From Micromonospora polyrhachis (GTDB lineage: Bacteria > Actinomycetota > Actinomycetes > Mycobacteriales > Micromonosporaceae), in contig NZ_JACHJW010000001.1 of the NCBI RefSeq assembly GCF_014203835.1, positions 5,654,501-5,718,500 on the forward strand: DNA of 64,000 nt. Direction: 5' to 3'. The notes below the pieces were generated by a model. The model saw only the letters and a program-made list of their open reading frames with translations, did not search any database and had not been told where the DNA came from. Positions 1 through 10,347 of the stretch are shown piece after piece. The stretch's first letter is position 1; each line of letters opens with the position of its first letter. A program made the translations under genes and the position numbers.

Positions 1-1
1 C

Positions 2-211
2 AAACCGTTGTGTGCGGCGGTGGAGTCCTACAGCACGGTGAGGCTGCCCCGGACGGCGACCATGGTGCGGCAGACCCGTCGCATGTCCGCCGTGTTACAG
101 ACCCGGGGCCGGCTGGCCCTGCGGGCCCGGGACGCCGCCCTGGGCAGGATCACACCGAGGCTGCTGGGCAGCGCCGCGTCGGCCGCCGCCCAGTGGGAAC
201 CGCCCCGCTGA
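2..211 (+). CDS. C-terminus of a FAD-dependent monooxygenase (partial)
   Basis: The reading frame is open from the window edge and ends at TGA 209-211, leaving about 69 residues. The arrangement Glu-Ser-Tyr...Arg-Leu-Pro-Arg-Thr followed by an Arg-rich helix is what is seen after the GD motif in the C-terminal part of group A flavin monooxygenases (Tyr-x(3)-Arg-x-Pro-Arg-Thr). The FAD-binding Rossmann motifs would lie upstream, outside the window, so the substrate cannot be judged. It ends 21 nt before the end of the opposing acetyltransferase gene. The family call is inferred from a short tail only. Confidence 0.55.
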   Translation, partial: KPLCAAVESYSTVRLPRTATMVRQTRRMSAVLQTRGRLALRARDAALGRITPRLLGSAASAAAQWEPPR

Positions 212-232
212 GGTCGTTACCGCTGCGGATGG

Positions 233-838
233 TCATCGCGGGGCACGCCACATCGGGTACAGGGTCGGCCCGTCCGGCAGGTCGAGGGTGACCGGCAACC
301 GGGTGAAGCCGAGTCGCTCGTAGAGCGCCGCGTTCCGTGCCGTGCTGGCCTCCAGGTACGCCGGCTGACCGGCCTCGTCGAGCTGTTCGAACCGGTGCCG
401 CAGCAGCGTCGCTCCGACGCCGTGGCGCTGCCGGTCCGGTCGGACGGCGATGAACGGCAGGTACTGGTGGTCCACGTGGTGCGGGTGGTGCGTGGCCATC
501 AGTTCGTCCAGGATCCGGAAGCGTCCGGTGGCCGGAACACCGATGACCGTCTCGTAATGCTTGGTCAACTGCTCGTCGGGAGCGGCCGGGACGGTGACGT
601 CGACGGGGAGCCAGAGCGCTACTCCGGCGAGGTCGGTGGTGGTGTGGACCAGTCCCTCGACCATCGCGAGTTCGACGAAGGGGCGGAAGAAGGCCGGATG
701 CCGCAGTGCCCGTTCATCGGCGTCCGGAAAGATCCATCCGCTGACCGGATCGGCGAGGAAGGCGGTGGCCAGCACGGTGGTCAGTTGGTCGAGTTCGGCT
801 CCGGTGGCGTGCCGGACCCGGGGTTGCTCGGTGATCAC
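233..838 (-). CDS. GNAT family N-acetyltransferase
   Basis: A 201-residue protein with the GNAT fold. The acetyl-CoA pyrophosphate loop is visible as Arg-Pro-Asp-Arg-Gln-Arg-His-Gly-Val-Gly-Ala (about residues 132-142), after a beta4-like Tyr-Leu-Pro-Phe-Ile-Ala-Val strand. The closing Tyr-Leu-Glu-Ala-Ser...Asn-x(3)-Tyr-x(3)-Gly-Phe motif follows near residue 160. It would transfer an acetyl group from acetyl-CoA to an unknown amine in the cytoplasm. The GTG start at 838 is chosen because GGAG lies 6 nt upstream. It is 52 nt downstream of the APC permease on the same strand, so the two may be co-transcribed, with the permease substrate or a derivative as a possible target. Confidence 0.85.
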   Translation of the reverse strand: MITEQPRVRHATGAELDQLTTVLATAFLADPVSGWIFPDADERALRHPAFFRPFVELAMVEGLVHTTTDLAGVALWLPVDVTVPAAPDEQLTKHYETVIGVPATGRFRILDELMATHHPHHVDHQYLPFIAVRPDRQRHGVGATLLRHRFEQLDEAGQPAYLEASTARNAALYERLGFTRLPVTLDLPDGPTLYPMWRAPR

Positions 839-890
839 TGGTGACTCCAGGCAGGCAGGGGCGGAGGTGTCGGGGCGGTGGGACGGATGG

Positions 891-2396
891 TCACCGGTCG
901 ATCCGAGTGCTGACGAGTTCGGGCTCGCGCTGACGCTCTGCTGACGCCCATTCGTCGGCGGGGCGGCCGATACCGGCGTAGACCCGCGGCCGGACCGTGC
1001 GGAGCAGCATTCCCCAGAACAGTCCGGCGGCGGCGGCGCAGCCGATCACGCTCGGCAGTAGCCAGGCCAGGTAGGCGGGACTGGTGGGGGCGAGCAGAGC
1101 GTCGAAGTTGACGACCAGCACGGCGAGGATGGCCAGTAGTGCGAGGGTGGCCGAGGCGGGCGCGACGACACGTTGCCACGCGCTCTCCCCGGTGTGCGGG
1201 TGTCGACGGAAGTAGCCGACGACCGCGGCGGAGGTGAGCGTCATCAATAGCACCACACCGACGGCGGAGAGCCCACTGAACCAGGTGAAGAGATCGATGA
1301 CGGGGTCTCGTCCGGTAGCGGCGAAGCCGAGGACGACGACCAGGGCGAGCAGGGTCTGGGTTGCCGAACCGGCGACCGGGGCTCCGGTACGGACACCGAT
1401 GCGGCTGAGGAAGCGGGGCAGCACCTGTTCCCGACCGAGGGCGAACAGATAGCGGGCGACGCTGTTGTGGAACGAGAGCAGGGCGGCGAGGACGGAGGTG
1501 ATGAACAGGAGGTTGGCTACGTCGGCCACCAGCACGCCGACGTACTGGGCCAGGGTGCCGAAGATCGCCCCGGCCCCGGCCTCCGCCGAGGTGGCCACGA
1601 CGTTCGCCGGGCCGGTGACCACGGTCAGCGACCACGCGGAGAGTGCGTAGAACAGGCCGGTGAAGGCGACGGCGATGTAGGTGGCACGAGCGACCGTACG
1701 GCGCGGGTCCTTGACCTCCTCGCTGTAGATGGCACCGGACTCGAAACCGGTGAAGGAGGCGATTCCCAGTGCCAGTACCGCCCCGAGCCCGACGGTGAAG
1801 AGGTTGCCCGGGTCGAGGCCGTCGAAGGTGATGATGCCGCCGGCCGGGTTGCTCAGGGCGGCTATGTCGAAGACGGCTACCGCGACGCATTCGAGGAGCA
1901 GCAGCACCGCCAGCACGGTGGCGTTGAGGTCCACCCGGAGCAGGCCGAGGATGCCGACCACCGCCCAGGCGAGTAGCGCCCAGAACCACCAGGCCAGACC
2001 GACGTCGAACTTCGTGTCGACGAAGTCGGCGACGATCGCGCCGAAGAGCCCGTACAGGCCGATCTGGATGGTGTTGTAGGCGGCCAGGGCGATGAAGGAG
2101 CCGGCGACGCCGCCGGCCCGGCCCAGGCCGTTGGCGACGTAGGAGTAGAAGGCCCCGGCGTTGGAGACGTGCCGGCTCATCGCGGCGTAACCGACCGCGA
2201 AGAGGCCGAGCACGGCGGCCAGCAGCACGTACGACACCGCGCCGCCGATGTTGCCGCTGACCGCGTACATCGTGGTGACCCCACCGCCCAGGACGGTGAG
2301 GGGCGCCGAGGCCGCCACGGTGAAGAAGACCAGATGACCTGTGCCGAGTCGGCCCCGGCGTAGGCCGTTCTCGAATGAGGGGATTTCCGTAGACAT
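891..2396 (-). CDS. APC superfamily amino-acid/polyamine permease
   Basis: A 501-residue polytopic membrane protein with about 12 hydrophobic segments. The N-terminal amphipathic stretch and first helix (TVAASAPLTVLGGGVTTMYA) match the amino acid-polyamine-organocation family, as does the Gly-Phe-Glu-Ser-Gly-Ala motif near residue 215 followed by Glu-Glu-Val-Lys-Asp-Pro-Arg-Arg-Thr. It is predicted to import an amino acid or amine by proton or sodium symport; the substrate cannot be read from sequence. The ATG at 2396 has GAGGAAC about 6 nt upstream. It lies directly upstream of the GNAT gene and is divergent from the GPP34 gene across an AT-rich spacer. Confidence 0.88.
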   Translation of the reverse strand: MSTEIPSFENGLRRGRLGTGHLVFFTVAASAPLTVLGGGVTTMYAVSGNIGGAVSYVLLAAVLGLFAVGYAAMSRHVSNAGAFYSYVANGLGRAGGVAGSFIALAAYNTIQIGLYGLFGAIVADFVDTKFDVGLAWWFWALLAWAVVGILGLLRVDLNATVLAVLLLLECVAVAVFDIAALSNPAGGIITFDGLDPGNLFTVGLGAVLALGIASFTGFESGAIYSEEVKDPRRTVARATYIAVAFTGLFYALSAWSLTVVTGPANVVATSAEAGAGAIFGTLAQYVGVLVADVANLLFITSVLAALLSFHNSVARYLFALGREQVLPRFLSRIGVRTGAPVAGSATQTLLALVVVLGFAATGRDPVIDLFTWFSGLSAVGVVLLMTLTSAAVVGYFRRHPHTGESAWQRVVAPASATLALLAILAVLVVNFDALLAPTSPAYLAWLLPSVIGCAAAAGLFWGMLLRTVRPRVYAGIGRPADEWASAERQREPELVSTRIDR

Positions 2397-2633
2397 AGAC
2401 GTTCCTCGGATGATTAGGGGTTGTCTCGATCGAGGCTTTTCGAACAGTAGAAGGATCCTGCTAATGCGGCAAATCTATGTCTATCGATCTATAAAATGTT
2501 TTTGCGATGTTGCCGATCTGAGATGCGGATATCGGGTAATCGGGGTTGAAGGCATCGTGTGCATGCCGTACGGTCCGGCATCGATGTGGGCGCCAATCAA
2601 CGCGTCCCGATGCCTCGTCAGGGACGGGATACA
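2397..2633. other. AT-rich divergent promoter region
   Basis: This spacer separates the APC permease (minus) and the GPP34 gene (plus). Around 2470-2515 it is clearly richer in A and T than its surroundings, with runs such as TCTATCGATCTATAAAATG. It probably carries both promoters. I cannot assign -35/-10 boxes with confidence, and an upstream start for GPP34 at 2559 or 2610 would lie inside it. Confidence 0.4.
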
Positions 2634-3284
2634 GTGGATTACTGGCTCATCGGCGACCAGCGCCTTGCTGATCAACTCTTTCTCATCGCGCATGACAATC
2701 ACACGGGTAAGCCGCTGGTCGGTCCGCACAATCTCGACGCCGCACTGGCTGGCGCGGTCCTGGTCGAGTTGGCGCTCGATGGTCGGATCAAGTTCGTCGA
2801 CGGCAGGATCCACGTCATCGACCATCGACTGTGGCGGGAGGAGGTCACCGACGAGGTACTGACGGAGATGGTGCGGCGCGGGGACGGGCACACCATCCAG
2901 GCCTGGTTGGCGCACCTCGGTCCCCGGGTGCGGGAACTTGTGGGTCGTCGACTGGCGAACGCGGGCCTGGTGGCGCGCAGGGAGAGTCGAGGACTGACGA
3001 TGCGGGTGTCCGTGCGTTGGCCGGGAATCGACCCGGATGTGGTCGCCCGACCCAGGGTGCGGCTGGGAGCGGTGCTCAGTCAGCACGACCAACTCGACGT
3101 CAAGACCGCCGCGCTGGCGGCGCTGGTGCATGCCGGCGGAATGACGCGGGTGCTGAACCTCTTCGACCGGTCGGTCACCGACCGGGTCGGGGTCGCCCGG
3201 CGGTTACTGCCGAAGGTCCTGGTGGACCTACTCGACGCCGTCGACCGGGCCGTCGCCGCAGCGACGTTGACCGTACGACGCTGA
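2634..3284 (+). CDS. GPP34 family phosphoprotein
   Basis: About 216 residues from the preferred GTG at 2634; ATG codons at 2610 and 2559 are in frame and possible. The start (Leu-Ala-Asp-Gln-Leu-Phe-Leu-Ile-Ala-His-Asp-x(3)-Gly) and the following Leu-x-Gly-Ala-Val-Leu-Val-Glu-Leu-Ala-Leu helix are typical of bacterial GPP34 proteins, relatives of the eukaryotic Golgi phosphoprotein 3 phosphoinositide-binding domain. The family is abundant in actinomycetes and largely uncharacterised; membrane association is likely but not shown. A GGGACGGGA stretch just before 2634 may serve as the ribosome site. It is convergent with the zinc-ribbon gene. Confidence 0.75.
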   Translation: MDYWLIGDQRLADQLFLIAHDNHTGKPLVGPHNLDAALAGAVLVELALDGRIKFVDGRIHVIDHRLWREEVTDEVLTEMVRRGDGHTIQAWLAHLGPRVRELVGRRLANAGLVARRESRGLTMRVSVRWPGIDPDVVARPRVRLGAVLSQHDQLDVKTAALAALVHAGGMTRVLNLFDRSVTDRVGVARRLLPKVLVDLLDAVDRAVAAATLTVRR

Positions 3285-3441
3285 CTTGCCGTATTGGCCG
3301 CACGCGTTGCTGCTGTTTTCTCTGGGATCAGACCGGACGGGTCGGAGAACCGCCCGAGTCTCCCGCCCTGCTTTATAAAATACACTTTCCACGAAGTTGC
3401 TCCGCCGAACGCTATTGACTAGCGCGGATAGCTTGCCCTGA

Positions 3442-4476
3442 CTAGCACGGATTGTTGGCTGTTCCCGAGTTGGACAGCGTCTGCCCGTTGCTCAGCGTCA
3501 CGGTCATCGACCAGGGTGCGGACGAGCCGAATAGCTCGCTGGTGTCTGGATCATTGGGCGGAATCGTCCCCGATATCGTCGTACCGCCGCTGATCGAGAG
3601 GCGGTAACTGTTCGCGTGAACCCCTCCCGTGCTGCCGTGCCAACCGGTGGCGGACCTGGCCGTGCCGTTGCGAACCGTACCCGACAGGTGTAGCACCCAG
3701 CCTCCGCCGGCCGCCCAGACACACTCCGTACGCGCACTGGCCGACAACGTCGCGTTCGTTGGCGCCGCCGTGCGGGGCGGGGCCGAGGAGCGCGTCGGTC
3801 CGGGGGCCGGGTCCTGCGGCTGCGAGGGTGTCGACCGGGGTGGCGAGGTGGGCCCGATGGGCGGGGTGGCCGTCGCATCCGGGGAGGCAACGTCTGTCGG
3901 CCCGATGGTGGACGACGTTGGTTCCGCCGCCTCCGGGTCGCCGACCACGGGTGCGACATCCGCCGGTGGCTCTGCCTCCACCGACCCGGGGTCGGGTCGG
4001 GCGAGCCATACCACCCCGGTGGTGAGAAGGGCGGCGAGCAGCGCGGCGACCGGGACCAGCCAGCGGCGAACCCGGCTGTTCGGCCTCGCCGCTGGTCGGT
4101 ATCCGCCGGAACTCTCGCTCCCGGGGGCATCGGACGACGGCTGGCCGTTCGGCTTGCGGTGCCGTCCGCCGATCTTTCTGTCGACCTCTTCGCCGGGACT
4201 GGCGCCATCCTGGCCGGCGGTGGCTTGCGACGCGGTGGCGGCTAGATCGGCGGTGGCTTGCGACGCGGTGGCGGCTAGGTCGGCGGTGGCTTGCGACGGG
4301 ATGGCGGCTAGGTCGGCGGTGGCTTGCGACGCGGTGGTGGCTAGGTCGGCGGGCGCGGGGGTCTGTGCGCCGGGGGTCTGTGCGTCGGGCAGGAGCGCGC
4401 CGCAGAACGGATTACGGCAGTAGAGGTTGCCGCTCTTGTCCTGTCGTTGCCCACAGGAACCGCATACGACAGCCAT
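3442..4476 (-). CDS. Zinc-ribbon membrane-anchored protein with 11-residue repeats
   Basis: 344 residues in four parts. An N-terminal zinc ribbon has Cys5, Cys8, Cys20 and Cys25. Next comes a low-complexity stretch with four near-identical copies of an 11-residue unit (Ala-Asp-Leu-Ala-Ala-Thr-Ala-Ser-Gln-Ala-Thr). A single transmembrane helix follows (about 137-158, after Arg-Val-Arg-Arg). Last are a Pro/Thr/Ser-rich extracellular stalk and a C-terminal domain of about 100 residues with one Cys near its start and one at the very end, which could form a disulphide. The topology would be cytoplasmic ribbon, exported C-terminus. GGAGG lies 5 nt before the ATG. No function is recognised. Confidence 0.75.
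   Translation of the reverse strand: MAVVCGSCGQRQDKSGNLYCRNPFCGALLPDAQTPGAQTPAPADLATTASQATADLAAIPSQATADLAATASQATADLAATASQATAGQDGASPGEEVDRKIGGRHRKPNGQPSSDAPGSESSGGYRPAARPNSRVRRWLVPVAALLAALLTTGVVWLARPDPGSVEAEPPADVAPVVGDPEAAEPTSSTIGPTDVASPDATATPPIGPTSPPRSTPSQPQDPAPGPTRSSAPPRTAAPTNATLSASARTECVWAAGGGWVLHLSGTVRNGTARSATGWHGSTGGVHANSYRLSISGGTTISGTIPPNDPDTSELFGSSAPWSMTVTLSNGQTLSNSGTANNPC
4220..4351. repeat. 33-bp tandem repeat, four copies, inside the zinc-ribbon gene
   Basis: Four head-to-tail copies of a 33-bp unit start at 4220, 4253, 4286 and 4319, differing at only a few positions. Each encodes one 11-residue repeat on the minus strand, and the period is a multiple of three, so copy number can change without breaking the frame. 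Confidence 0.9.
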
Positions 4477-4608
4477 CCAAGCCTCCGCGGGGCCGGTCAG
4501 GTTTGCCGCATTCTATGGCTCGGAGGACGCCGCGACGTGTTCAGTTGGACAAACCAGCCGTCCTATCAGGAACCACTCAACTCTCCGCAGGTCGCTCAAT
4601 CGCCGTAC

Positions 4609-5457
4609 TCAGGGCGCGAGTACGGCGGCGGGCTCGGCGATGCAGGCGGTGCCCACCCGGCGGAACCCGGTGCGCAGGTAGACCCGGGCGATCTCCTCAC
4701 TGCCTGCCGAGAGGAACACCAGGTCCACGCCGTCGTCGAGCATCCGCCGGGCCAACGCGCCGGTGACCGCCGCGCCGAGGCCCCGTCGTCGGGCGACCGG
4801 CAGGGTGGCCACGCCCGCGATCTCTGCCGCGTCACCGACCCGCATCGCCAATCCGCTGGCCAGTACGCCGTCGGCGGCCGACTCGGCCAGGGCGGTCACC
4901 CGTCGGCCGGTCTCCGCCCGGGCCAACTCCTCGGCCAGCGCCTCCGGCGTCGTCTCGACGCGGGCGGTATCGCGCTCGGCCGGCCCGGCGTCACCGGTCG
5001 CCGTACCGGCCGCGGCGAATCCGACGGCGGCGACGGCCCGCCGGGCGGCGATGTCCGTACAGAAGTCGTCCGAGGCGGGATCCACGATCCGTACCGGGAT
5101 GTCGGAAAGCTCGCTCGGTGCTGGCAGGGCGGTGGGGTCCAGCACCATCAGGGGCGCCTCGAGTACGGAAAGACCCGCCGACCGAGCGACCGGCAGCAGA
5201 TCCGGGCTCTGCTCGTGGACCCATTCGAATGCCTCGGGCACCCCCAGGTCACGCTGCCGCTGACGGACGGCGAGGATGTCGGCGGCCGACGGCGGGCCGG
5301 AAGCGTCCCGGCGAGGGCGGGCATAGAACGGCCAACCATCGCCGTCTTGGACGAACAGGGTCAGCCCTCCGAACTCCTCCGGATGGCCCCCATCTCGGGG
5401 CAGGGCGTCATAGAACTCTTCCAAGCGGGCAAACAGCTCATCGTTCGGCATGGCCAC
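4609..5457 (-). CDS. GNAT family N-acetyltransferase, two-part
   Basis: 282 residues. The N-terminal 150 or so residues (FYDALPRDGG..., Trp-Val-His-Glu-Gln) resemble the degenerate N-terminal half found in many actinobacterial tandem GNAT proteins. The C-terminal half carries the acetyl-CoA loop, Val-Ala-Thr-Leu-Pro-Val-Ala-Arg-Arg-Arg-Gly-Leu-Gly-Ala-Ala (about 217-231), and the ending Ala-Arg-Val-Tyr-x(3)-Gly-Phe-Arg-Arg-Val-Gly-Thr. The substrate is unknown. The ATG at 5457 gives the full domain; another Met lies two codons further on. It is divergent from gltB across a spacer of about 140 bp. Confidence 0.85.
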   Translation of the reverse strand: MAMPNDELFARLEEFYDALPRDGGHPEEFGGLTLFVQDGDGWPFYARPRRDASGPPSAADILAVRQRQRDLGVPEAFEWVHEQSPDLLPVARSAGLSVLEAPLMVLDPTALPAPSELSDIPVRIVDPASDDFCTDIAARRAVAAVGFAAAGTATGDAGPAERDTARVETTPEALAEELARAETGRRVTALAESAADGVLASGLAMRVGDAAEIAGVATLPVARRRGLGAAVTGALARRMLDDGVDLVFLSAGSEEIARVYLRTGFRRVGTACIAEPAAVLAP

Positions 5458-5601
5458 TGCGCGGGACCATCCTTCCCAGATCGTGGACGTGTGATCAATC
5501 TTTACTGGTAATGCCGGCTGTGCCCTAACGTAGACTCAGCAACACCGCAGGGCCGACGTCGTCCCGACCAGGAATGAAGACCCGTGACGACAGGAGGCCC
5601 G

Positions 5602-8600
5602 GTGGCCCTTCCGTACCCTCAGCGACCGCACCTCACGCCAGACCGTGACCAGCCGGTTCCGCAGGCCGCCGGTCTGTACGACCCGGCCCAGGAGCGCGAC
5701 GCCTGCGGGGTGGCCTTCGTCGCGGACCTGCACGGTCGTCGCTCGCACGACGTCGTGGCCAAGGGACTGTCCGCGCTGCGTCGGCTCGACCACCGGGGTG
5801 CCCGGGGAGCCGAGGAGAACACCGGCGACGGCGCGGGGATCATGATCCAGGTGCCGGACGCCTTCCTGCGGGCGGTCGTCGACTTTCCCCTCCCTCCCGC
5901 CGGGCAGTACGCCACCGGCCTGGTCTTCGTCCCGGCCGAGCCCGCCGCCGAGGCGCGCGCCCGCACCGTACTGGAGAAGTACGCGCTGGTCGAGGGAATT
6001 GAGGTCCTCGGCTGGCGAGAGGTGCCGGTATGCCCCGACGACCTCGGCGTGACCGCGCTCGACGCCCGCCCGGCGATCCGGCAGGTCTTCCTCGCCGCGC
6101 ACCGGCTCACCGACAGCCCGGCCGGTCGGGCCGGGGACGCGTTGACCGGGATCGACCTGGACCGGGTTGCCTTCGCGGTACGCAAGCAGACCGAGCGGGA
6201 GACCGCCGAGCGCGGCATCCCGGTGTACTTCCCGTCGCTGTCGGCCCGCACGATGGTCTACAAGGGAATGCTGACCCCGGACCAGTTACCGGCCTTCTTC
6301 CCGGACCTGACCGACCAGCGGATCGCCAGCGCCATCGCCCTGGTGCACTCCCGGTTCTCCACCAACACCTTCCCCTCCTGGCCGCTGGCGCACCCGTTCC
6401 GGTTCGTCGCGCACAACGGCGAGATCAACACCATCCGGGGAAACAAGAACTGGATGCAGGCCCGCGAGGCGCTGCTGGCCAGCCCGGACCTCCCCGGCAG
6501 CATCAGGCGGCTCTTCCCGGTCTGCACCCCGGGCGGCTCCGACTCGGCCAACTTCGACGAGGTCCTGGAGCTGCTGCACCTGGCCGGCCGCAGCCTGCCG
6601 CACGCGGTGCTGATGATGATCCCGGAAGCCTGGGAGAACGACCCGGAGATGGATCCGGCGAAGCGGGCCTTCTACCGCTTCCACGCCAGCCTCATGGAAC
6701 CCTGGGACGGGCCGGCGTCGGTCGCCTTCACCGACGGCTCCCAGGTCGGGGCGGTGTTGGACCGCAACGGGCTGCGCCCCGGCCGCTGGTGGCAGACCAC
6801 CGACGGGCTGGTGGTGCTGGGCAGCGAGGCGGGCGTACTGGACCTCGACCCGGCCACGGTGGTGGCCAAGGGGCGGCTGCAACCGGGCCGGATGTTCCTG
6901 GTCGACACGGTGGCTGGCCGAATCGTGCACGACGACGAGATCAAGGCGGAGCTGGCCGCTGCCGCGCCGTACGTCGACTGGCTGCACGCCGGACTCATCG
7001 AGCTGGCCGATCTGCCGCCCCGGGAGCACATCGTCTACACCCACGACTCGGTACGCCGTCGCCAGCAGACCTTCGGCTACACCGAGGAGGAGCTGAAGAT
7101 CCTGCTCGGCCCGATGGCGCGTACCGGGGCGGAGCCGCTGGGCTCGATGGGCACCGACACCCCGATCGCGCCCCTGTCTACCCGGCCCCGGCTGCTCTAC
7201 GACTACTTCCACCAACTCTTCGCCCAGGTGACCAACCCGCCGCTGGACGCGATCCGGGAGGAGTTGGTCACCAGCCTCCAGTCCACCATCGGTCCGGAGG
7301 GCAACCTGCTCGACCCGGGCCCGGCGAGCTGCCGGCAGATCGTGCTGCCGTACCCGGTGATCGACAACGACGAGCTGGCCAAGATCCTCTCCATCGACGA
7401 GGACGGTGACCTGCCCGGCTTCAAGGCGGTACGGGTCTCCGGGCTCTACCGGATCCGGGACGGCGCGGCCGGTCTCAAGGGCCGGCTGACCGAGATCTGC
7501 CGGCACGTCTCCGAGGCGATCGAGGACGGGGTCCGCATCCTGGTCCTCTCCGACCGGGACTCCACCGCCGACCTCGCCCCCATCCCGTCCCTGCTGCTCA
7601 CCGCCGCCGTGCACCAGCACCTGGTGCGCGAGCAGACCCGTACCCGGGTGGCGCTGATCGTGGAGTCCGGCGACTGTCGGGAGGTGCACCACGCCGCCGT
7701 CCTGATCGGCTACGGCGCGGCGGCGGTCAACCCGTACCTCGCCTTCGAGTCGGTGGAGGACCTGATCGCCACCGGCGCGCTGACCGGAGTGGACCCGCGT
7801 GTCGCGATCCGCAACTACGTCAAGGCGCTCGGCAAGGGCGTCCTGAAGATCATGTCGAAGATGGGCATCTCGACGGTGTCGTCGTACTGCGGTGCCCAGG
7901 TCTTCGAGGCGGTCGGCCTGGACCACCGGCTGGTGCAGCGCTACTTCGCCGGCACCCCCGGCAAGATCGGTGGCATCGGCCTGGCCGGGATCCACACCGA
8001 AGTCGCCGCCCGGCACACGCTGGCCTGGCCACCGGCTCCCGTCGGCCTGGTGCCCGGCGGTCCGACGCGGACCGGGCCGGTGACCGGCGACGCCGAGCCG
8101 CACCGGCGGCTGCCCGTCGGCGGCGAATACCAGTGGCGACGCGACGGCGAACAGCACCTGTTCAACCCGGAGACGGTCTTCCTGCTGCAACACGCCACCC
8201 GCAGCCGGCAGTACGACGTCTTCCGGCAGTACACCGCCGAGGTCGACGAGCTGGCCGCCCAGGCCGGCTCGCTGCGCGGACTCTTCACCCTGCGCACCGG
8301 GGTACGCCCACCGGTGCCGTTGGACGAGGTCGAGCCGGCCAGCGAGATCGTCAAGCGCTTCTCCACCGGGGCCATGTCGTACGGCTCGATCTCGGCCGAG
8401 GCACACGAAACGCTGGCCGTGGCGATGAACCGCCTCGGCGGCAAATCCAACACCGGCGAGGGCGGCGAGGACGTCGACCGGCTGCACGACCCGCAGCGGC
8501 GCTCGGCCATCAAGCAGATCGCCAGCGGCCGGTTCGGCGTGACCAGCGAATACCTGGTCAACGCCGACGACCTCCAGATCAAGATGGCGCAGGGGGCCAA

Positions 8601-10347
8601 GCCGGGCGAGGGCGGGCAGCTGCCCGGCAACAAGGTCTGGCCGTGGATCGCCCGTACCCGACATGCCACCCCGGGCGTCGGGCTGATCTCCCCGCCGCCA
8701 CACCACGACATCTACTCCATCGAGGACCTGGCCCAGCTCGTCCACGACCTCAAGTGCGTCAACCCGGCCGCCCGGGTGCACGTCAAACTGGTCAGCGAGA
8801 TCGGCGTCGGCACCGTCGCCGCCGGGGTGGCCAAGCTCAAGGCCGACGTCATCCTGATCTCCGGGCACGACGGTGGCACCGGCGCGTCCCCGCTCAACTC
8901 GCTCAAGCACGCCGGTACGCCGTGGGAGCTGGGGCTCGCCGAGGCGCAGCAGACCCTGCTGCTCAACCGGCTGCGCGACCGGGTCACCGTCCAGGTCGAC
9001 GGTCAGCTCAAGACCGGCCGGGACGTACTGGTCGCGGCGCTGCTCGGCGCGGAGGAGTACGGCTTCGCCACCGCCCCGCTGATCGTCTCCGGCTGCGTGA
9101 TGATGCGGGTCTGCCACCTGGACACCTGCCCGGTCGGCATCGCCACCCAGAACCCGGTGCTGCGTGAGCGGTTCACCGGCAAGCCGGAGTTCGTGGAAAA
9201 CTTCTTCCTCTTCCTCGCCGAGGAGGTCCGTGGCTACCTGGCCGAGTTGGGCTTCCGCACCCTCGAAGAGGCGATCGGACAGACCGAGCTGCTCGACTTC
9301 GCCCCGGCGGTGGCGCACTGGAAGGCCAGCGGGCTGGACCTGCGGCCCGTACTCCAGCTCCCGGAACTGCCGGCGGACGCGGCCCGGCGCGGCATCCGGG
9401 CCCAGGACCACGGCCTGGCGCAGGCGCTGGACAACGAACTGCTGACACTCGCCGAGCCGGCGCTGCGCGACGGCACGCCGGTCCGGGCCGAGGTGCCGGT
9501 ACGCAACGAGCACCGCAGCGTCGGTGCGATGCTCGGCGGTGAGGTGACCCGGCGGTACGGCGGAGTCGGCCTGCCGACGGACACCATCGAGTTCGCCCTG
9601 CACGGCACCGCCGGCCAGTCGCTCGGCGCGTTCCTGCCGGCCGGGGTGACCCTGCGGTTGTACGGCGATGCCAATGACTACCTCGGCAAGGGGCTCTCCG
9701 GCGGGCGGATCGTGGTCCGGCCGGACGCCGCCGCGCCGTTCGTCAGCGCCGACGCCGCCCCGGGGGTGCGCGCCGAGGACCAGATCATCGCCGGCAACAC
9801 CATCCTGTACGGAGCCACCGCCGGTGAGGTGTTCCTGCGCGGCCGGGTGGGGGAGCGGTTCGCGGTCCGCAACTCCGGCGCGGTGACCGTGGTCGAAGGA
9901 GTCGGCGACCACGGTTGCGAGTACATGACCGGCGGCACGGTGGTGGTGCTCGGGCCGACCGGACGCAACTTCGCCGCCGGCATGTCCGGCGGTACGGCGT
10001 TCGTCTGGCGGCTGGACCGGCGTCGGGTCAACACCGAACTGGTCGACCTCGCGCCGCTGACCGACGACGAGCGGGTGACCCTGCACAACCTGGTGCAGCG
10101 GCACTTCGCCGAGACCGACTCTGCCCTGGCCGAGCAGCTGCTCAAGCACTGGCCGGAGACGGTCGAGGAGTTCACCGCCGTGGTCCCCCGGGACTACAAG
10201 CGGGTAATGGAGATCATGCGGGCCGCCGAAGCCGCCGGCCACGACGTCGACGACGCGGTGATGACCGCGCTGGCCGCCCCGGCGACCGGCCCGGCCGCAC
10301 CGGTCGCCCCCGCCCAGCGGGCGTCCCAGGAGGTGGCTCGTGCCTGA
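5602..10347 (+). CDS. gltB: Glutamate synthase (NADPH) large subunit
   Basis: GltB takes the amide of glutamine and 2-oxoglutarate to make two glutamates. About 1,581 residues are read from GTG 5602; a GTG at 5584 is the alternative. AGGAGG (5592-5597) lies just before 5602 and inside the longer form. Domains in order are the class II glutaminase with nucleophile Cys35 (Arg-Asp-Ala-Cys-Gly-Val) behind a short propeptide, a central domain, and the FMN/3Fe-4S synthase domain with Cys1165, Cys1171 and Cys1176 ([15 protein letters not shown]). The GXGXG beta-helix is C-terminal. It overlaps gltD by 8 nt, so the subunits are translationally coupled. Length and motifs are normal for the family. Confidence 0.97.
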   Translation: MALPYPQRPHLTPDRDQPVPQAAGLYDPAQERDACGVAFVADLHGRRSHDVVAKGLSALRRLDHRGARGAEENTGDGAGIMIQVPDAFLRAVVDFPLPPAGQYATGLVFVPAEPAAEARARTVLEKYALVEGIEVLGWREVPVCPDDLGVTALDARPAIRQVFLAAHRLTDSPAGRAGDALTGIDLDRVAFAVRKQTERETAERGIPVYFPSLSARTMVYKGMLTPDQLPAFFPDLTDQRIASAIALVHSRFSTNTFPSWPLAHPFRFVAHNGEINTIRGNKNWMQAREALLASPDLPGSIRRLFPVCTPGGSDSANFDEVLELLHLAGRSLPHAVLMMIPEAWENDPEMDPAKRAFYRFHASLMEPWDGPASVAFTDGSQVGAVLDRNGLRPGRWWQTTDGLVVLGSEAGVLDLDPATVVAKGRLQPGRMFLVDTVAGRIVHDDEIKAELAAAAPYVDWLHAGLIELADLPPREHIVYTHDSVRRRQQTFGYTEEELKILLGPMARTGAEPLGSMGTDTPIAPLSTRPRLLYDYFHQLFAQVTNPPLDAIREELVTSLQSTIGPEGNLLDPGPASCRQIVLPYPVIDNDELAKILSIDEDGDLPGFKAVRVSGLYRIRDGAAGLKGRLTEICRHVSEAIEDGVRILVLSDRDSTADLAPIPSLLLTAAVHQHLVREQTRTRVALIVESGDCREVHHAAVLIGYGAAAVNPYLAFESVEDLIATGALTGVDPRVAIRNYVKALGKGVLKIMSKMGISTVSSYCGAQVFEAVGLDHRLVQRYFAGTPGKIGGIGLAGIHTEVAARHTLAWPPAPVGLVPGGPTRTGPVTGDAEPHRRLPVGGEYQWRRDGEQHLFNPETVFLLQHATRSRQYDVFRQYTAEVDELAAQAGSLRGLFTLRTGVRPPVPLDEVEPASEIVKRFSTGAMSYGSISAEAHETLAVAMNRLGGKSNTGEGGEDVDRLHDPQRRSAIKQIASGRFGVTSEYLVNADDLQIKMAQGAKPGEGGQLPGNKVWPWIARTRHATPGVGLISPPPHHDIYSIEDLAQLVHDLKCVNPAARVHVKLVSEIGVGTVAAGVAKLKADVILISGHDGGTGASPLNSLKHAGTPWELGLAEAQQTLLLNRLRDRVTVQVDGQLKTGRDVLVAALLGAEEYGFATAPLIVSGCVMMRVCHLDTCPVGIATQNPVLRERFTGKPEFVENFFLFLAEEVRGYLAELGFRTLEEAIGQTELLDFAPAVAHWKASGLDLRPVLQLPELPADAARRGIRAQDHGLAQALDNELLTLAEPALRDGTPVRAEVPVRNEHRSVGAMLGGEVTRRYGGVGLPTDTIEFALHGTAGQSLGAFLPAGVTLRLYGDANDYLGKGLSGGRIVVRPDAAAPFVSADAAPGVRAEDQIIAGNTILYGATAGEVFLRGRVGERFAVRNSGAVTVVEGVGDHGCEYMTGGTVVVLGPTGRNFAAGMSGGTAFVWRLDRRRVNTELVDLAPLTDDERVTLHNLVQRHFAETDSALAEQLLKHWPETVEEFTAVVPRDYKRVMEIMRAAEAAGHDVDDAVMTALAAPATGPAAPVAPAQRASQEVARA

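Noticed and set aside
835-1989. Long open frame overlapping the APC permease in another frame
   Set aside because: Arg/Pro/His-rich nonsense composition; the permease frame has clear helices and family motifs.
5531-5536. TAGACT as the gltB -10 box
   Set aside because: No -35 at suitable spacing, and the start codon is 66 nt away; plausible but not well enough supported to list.
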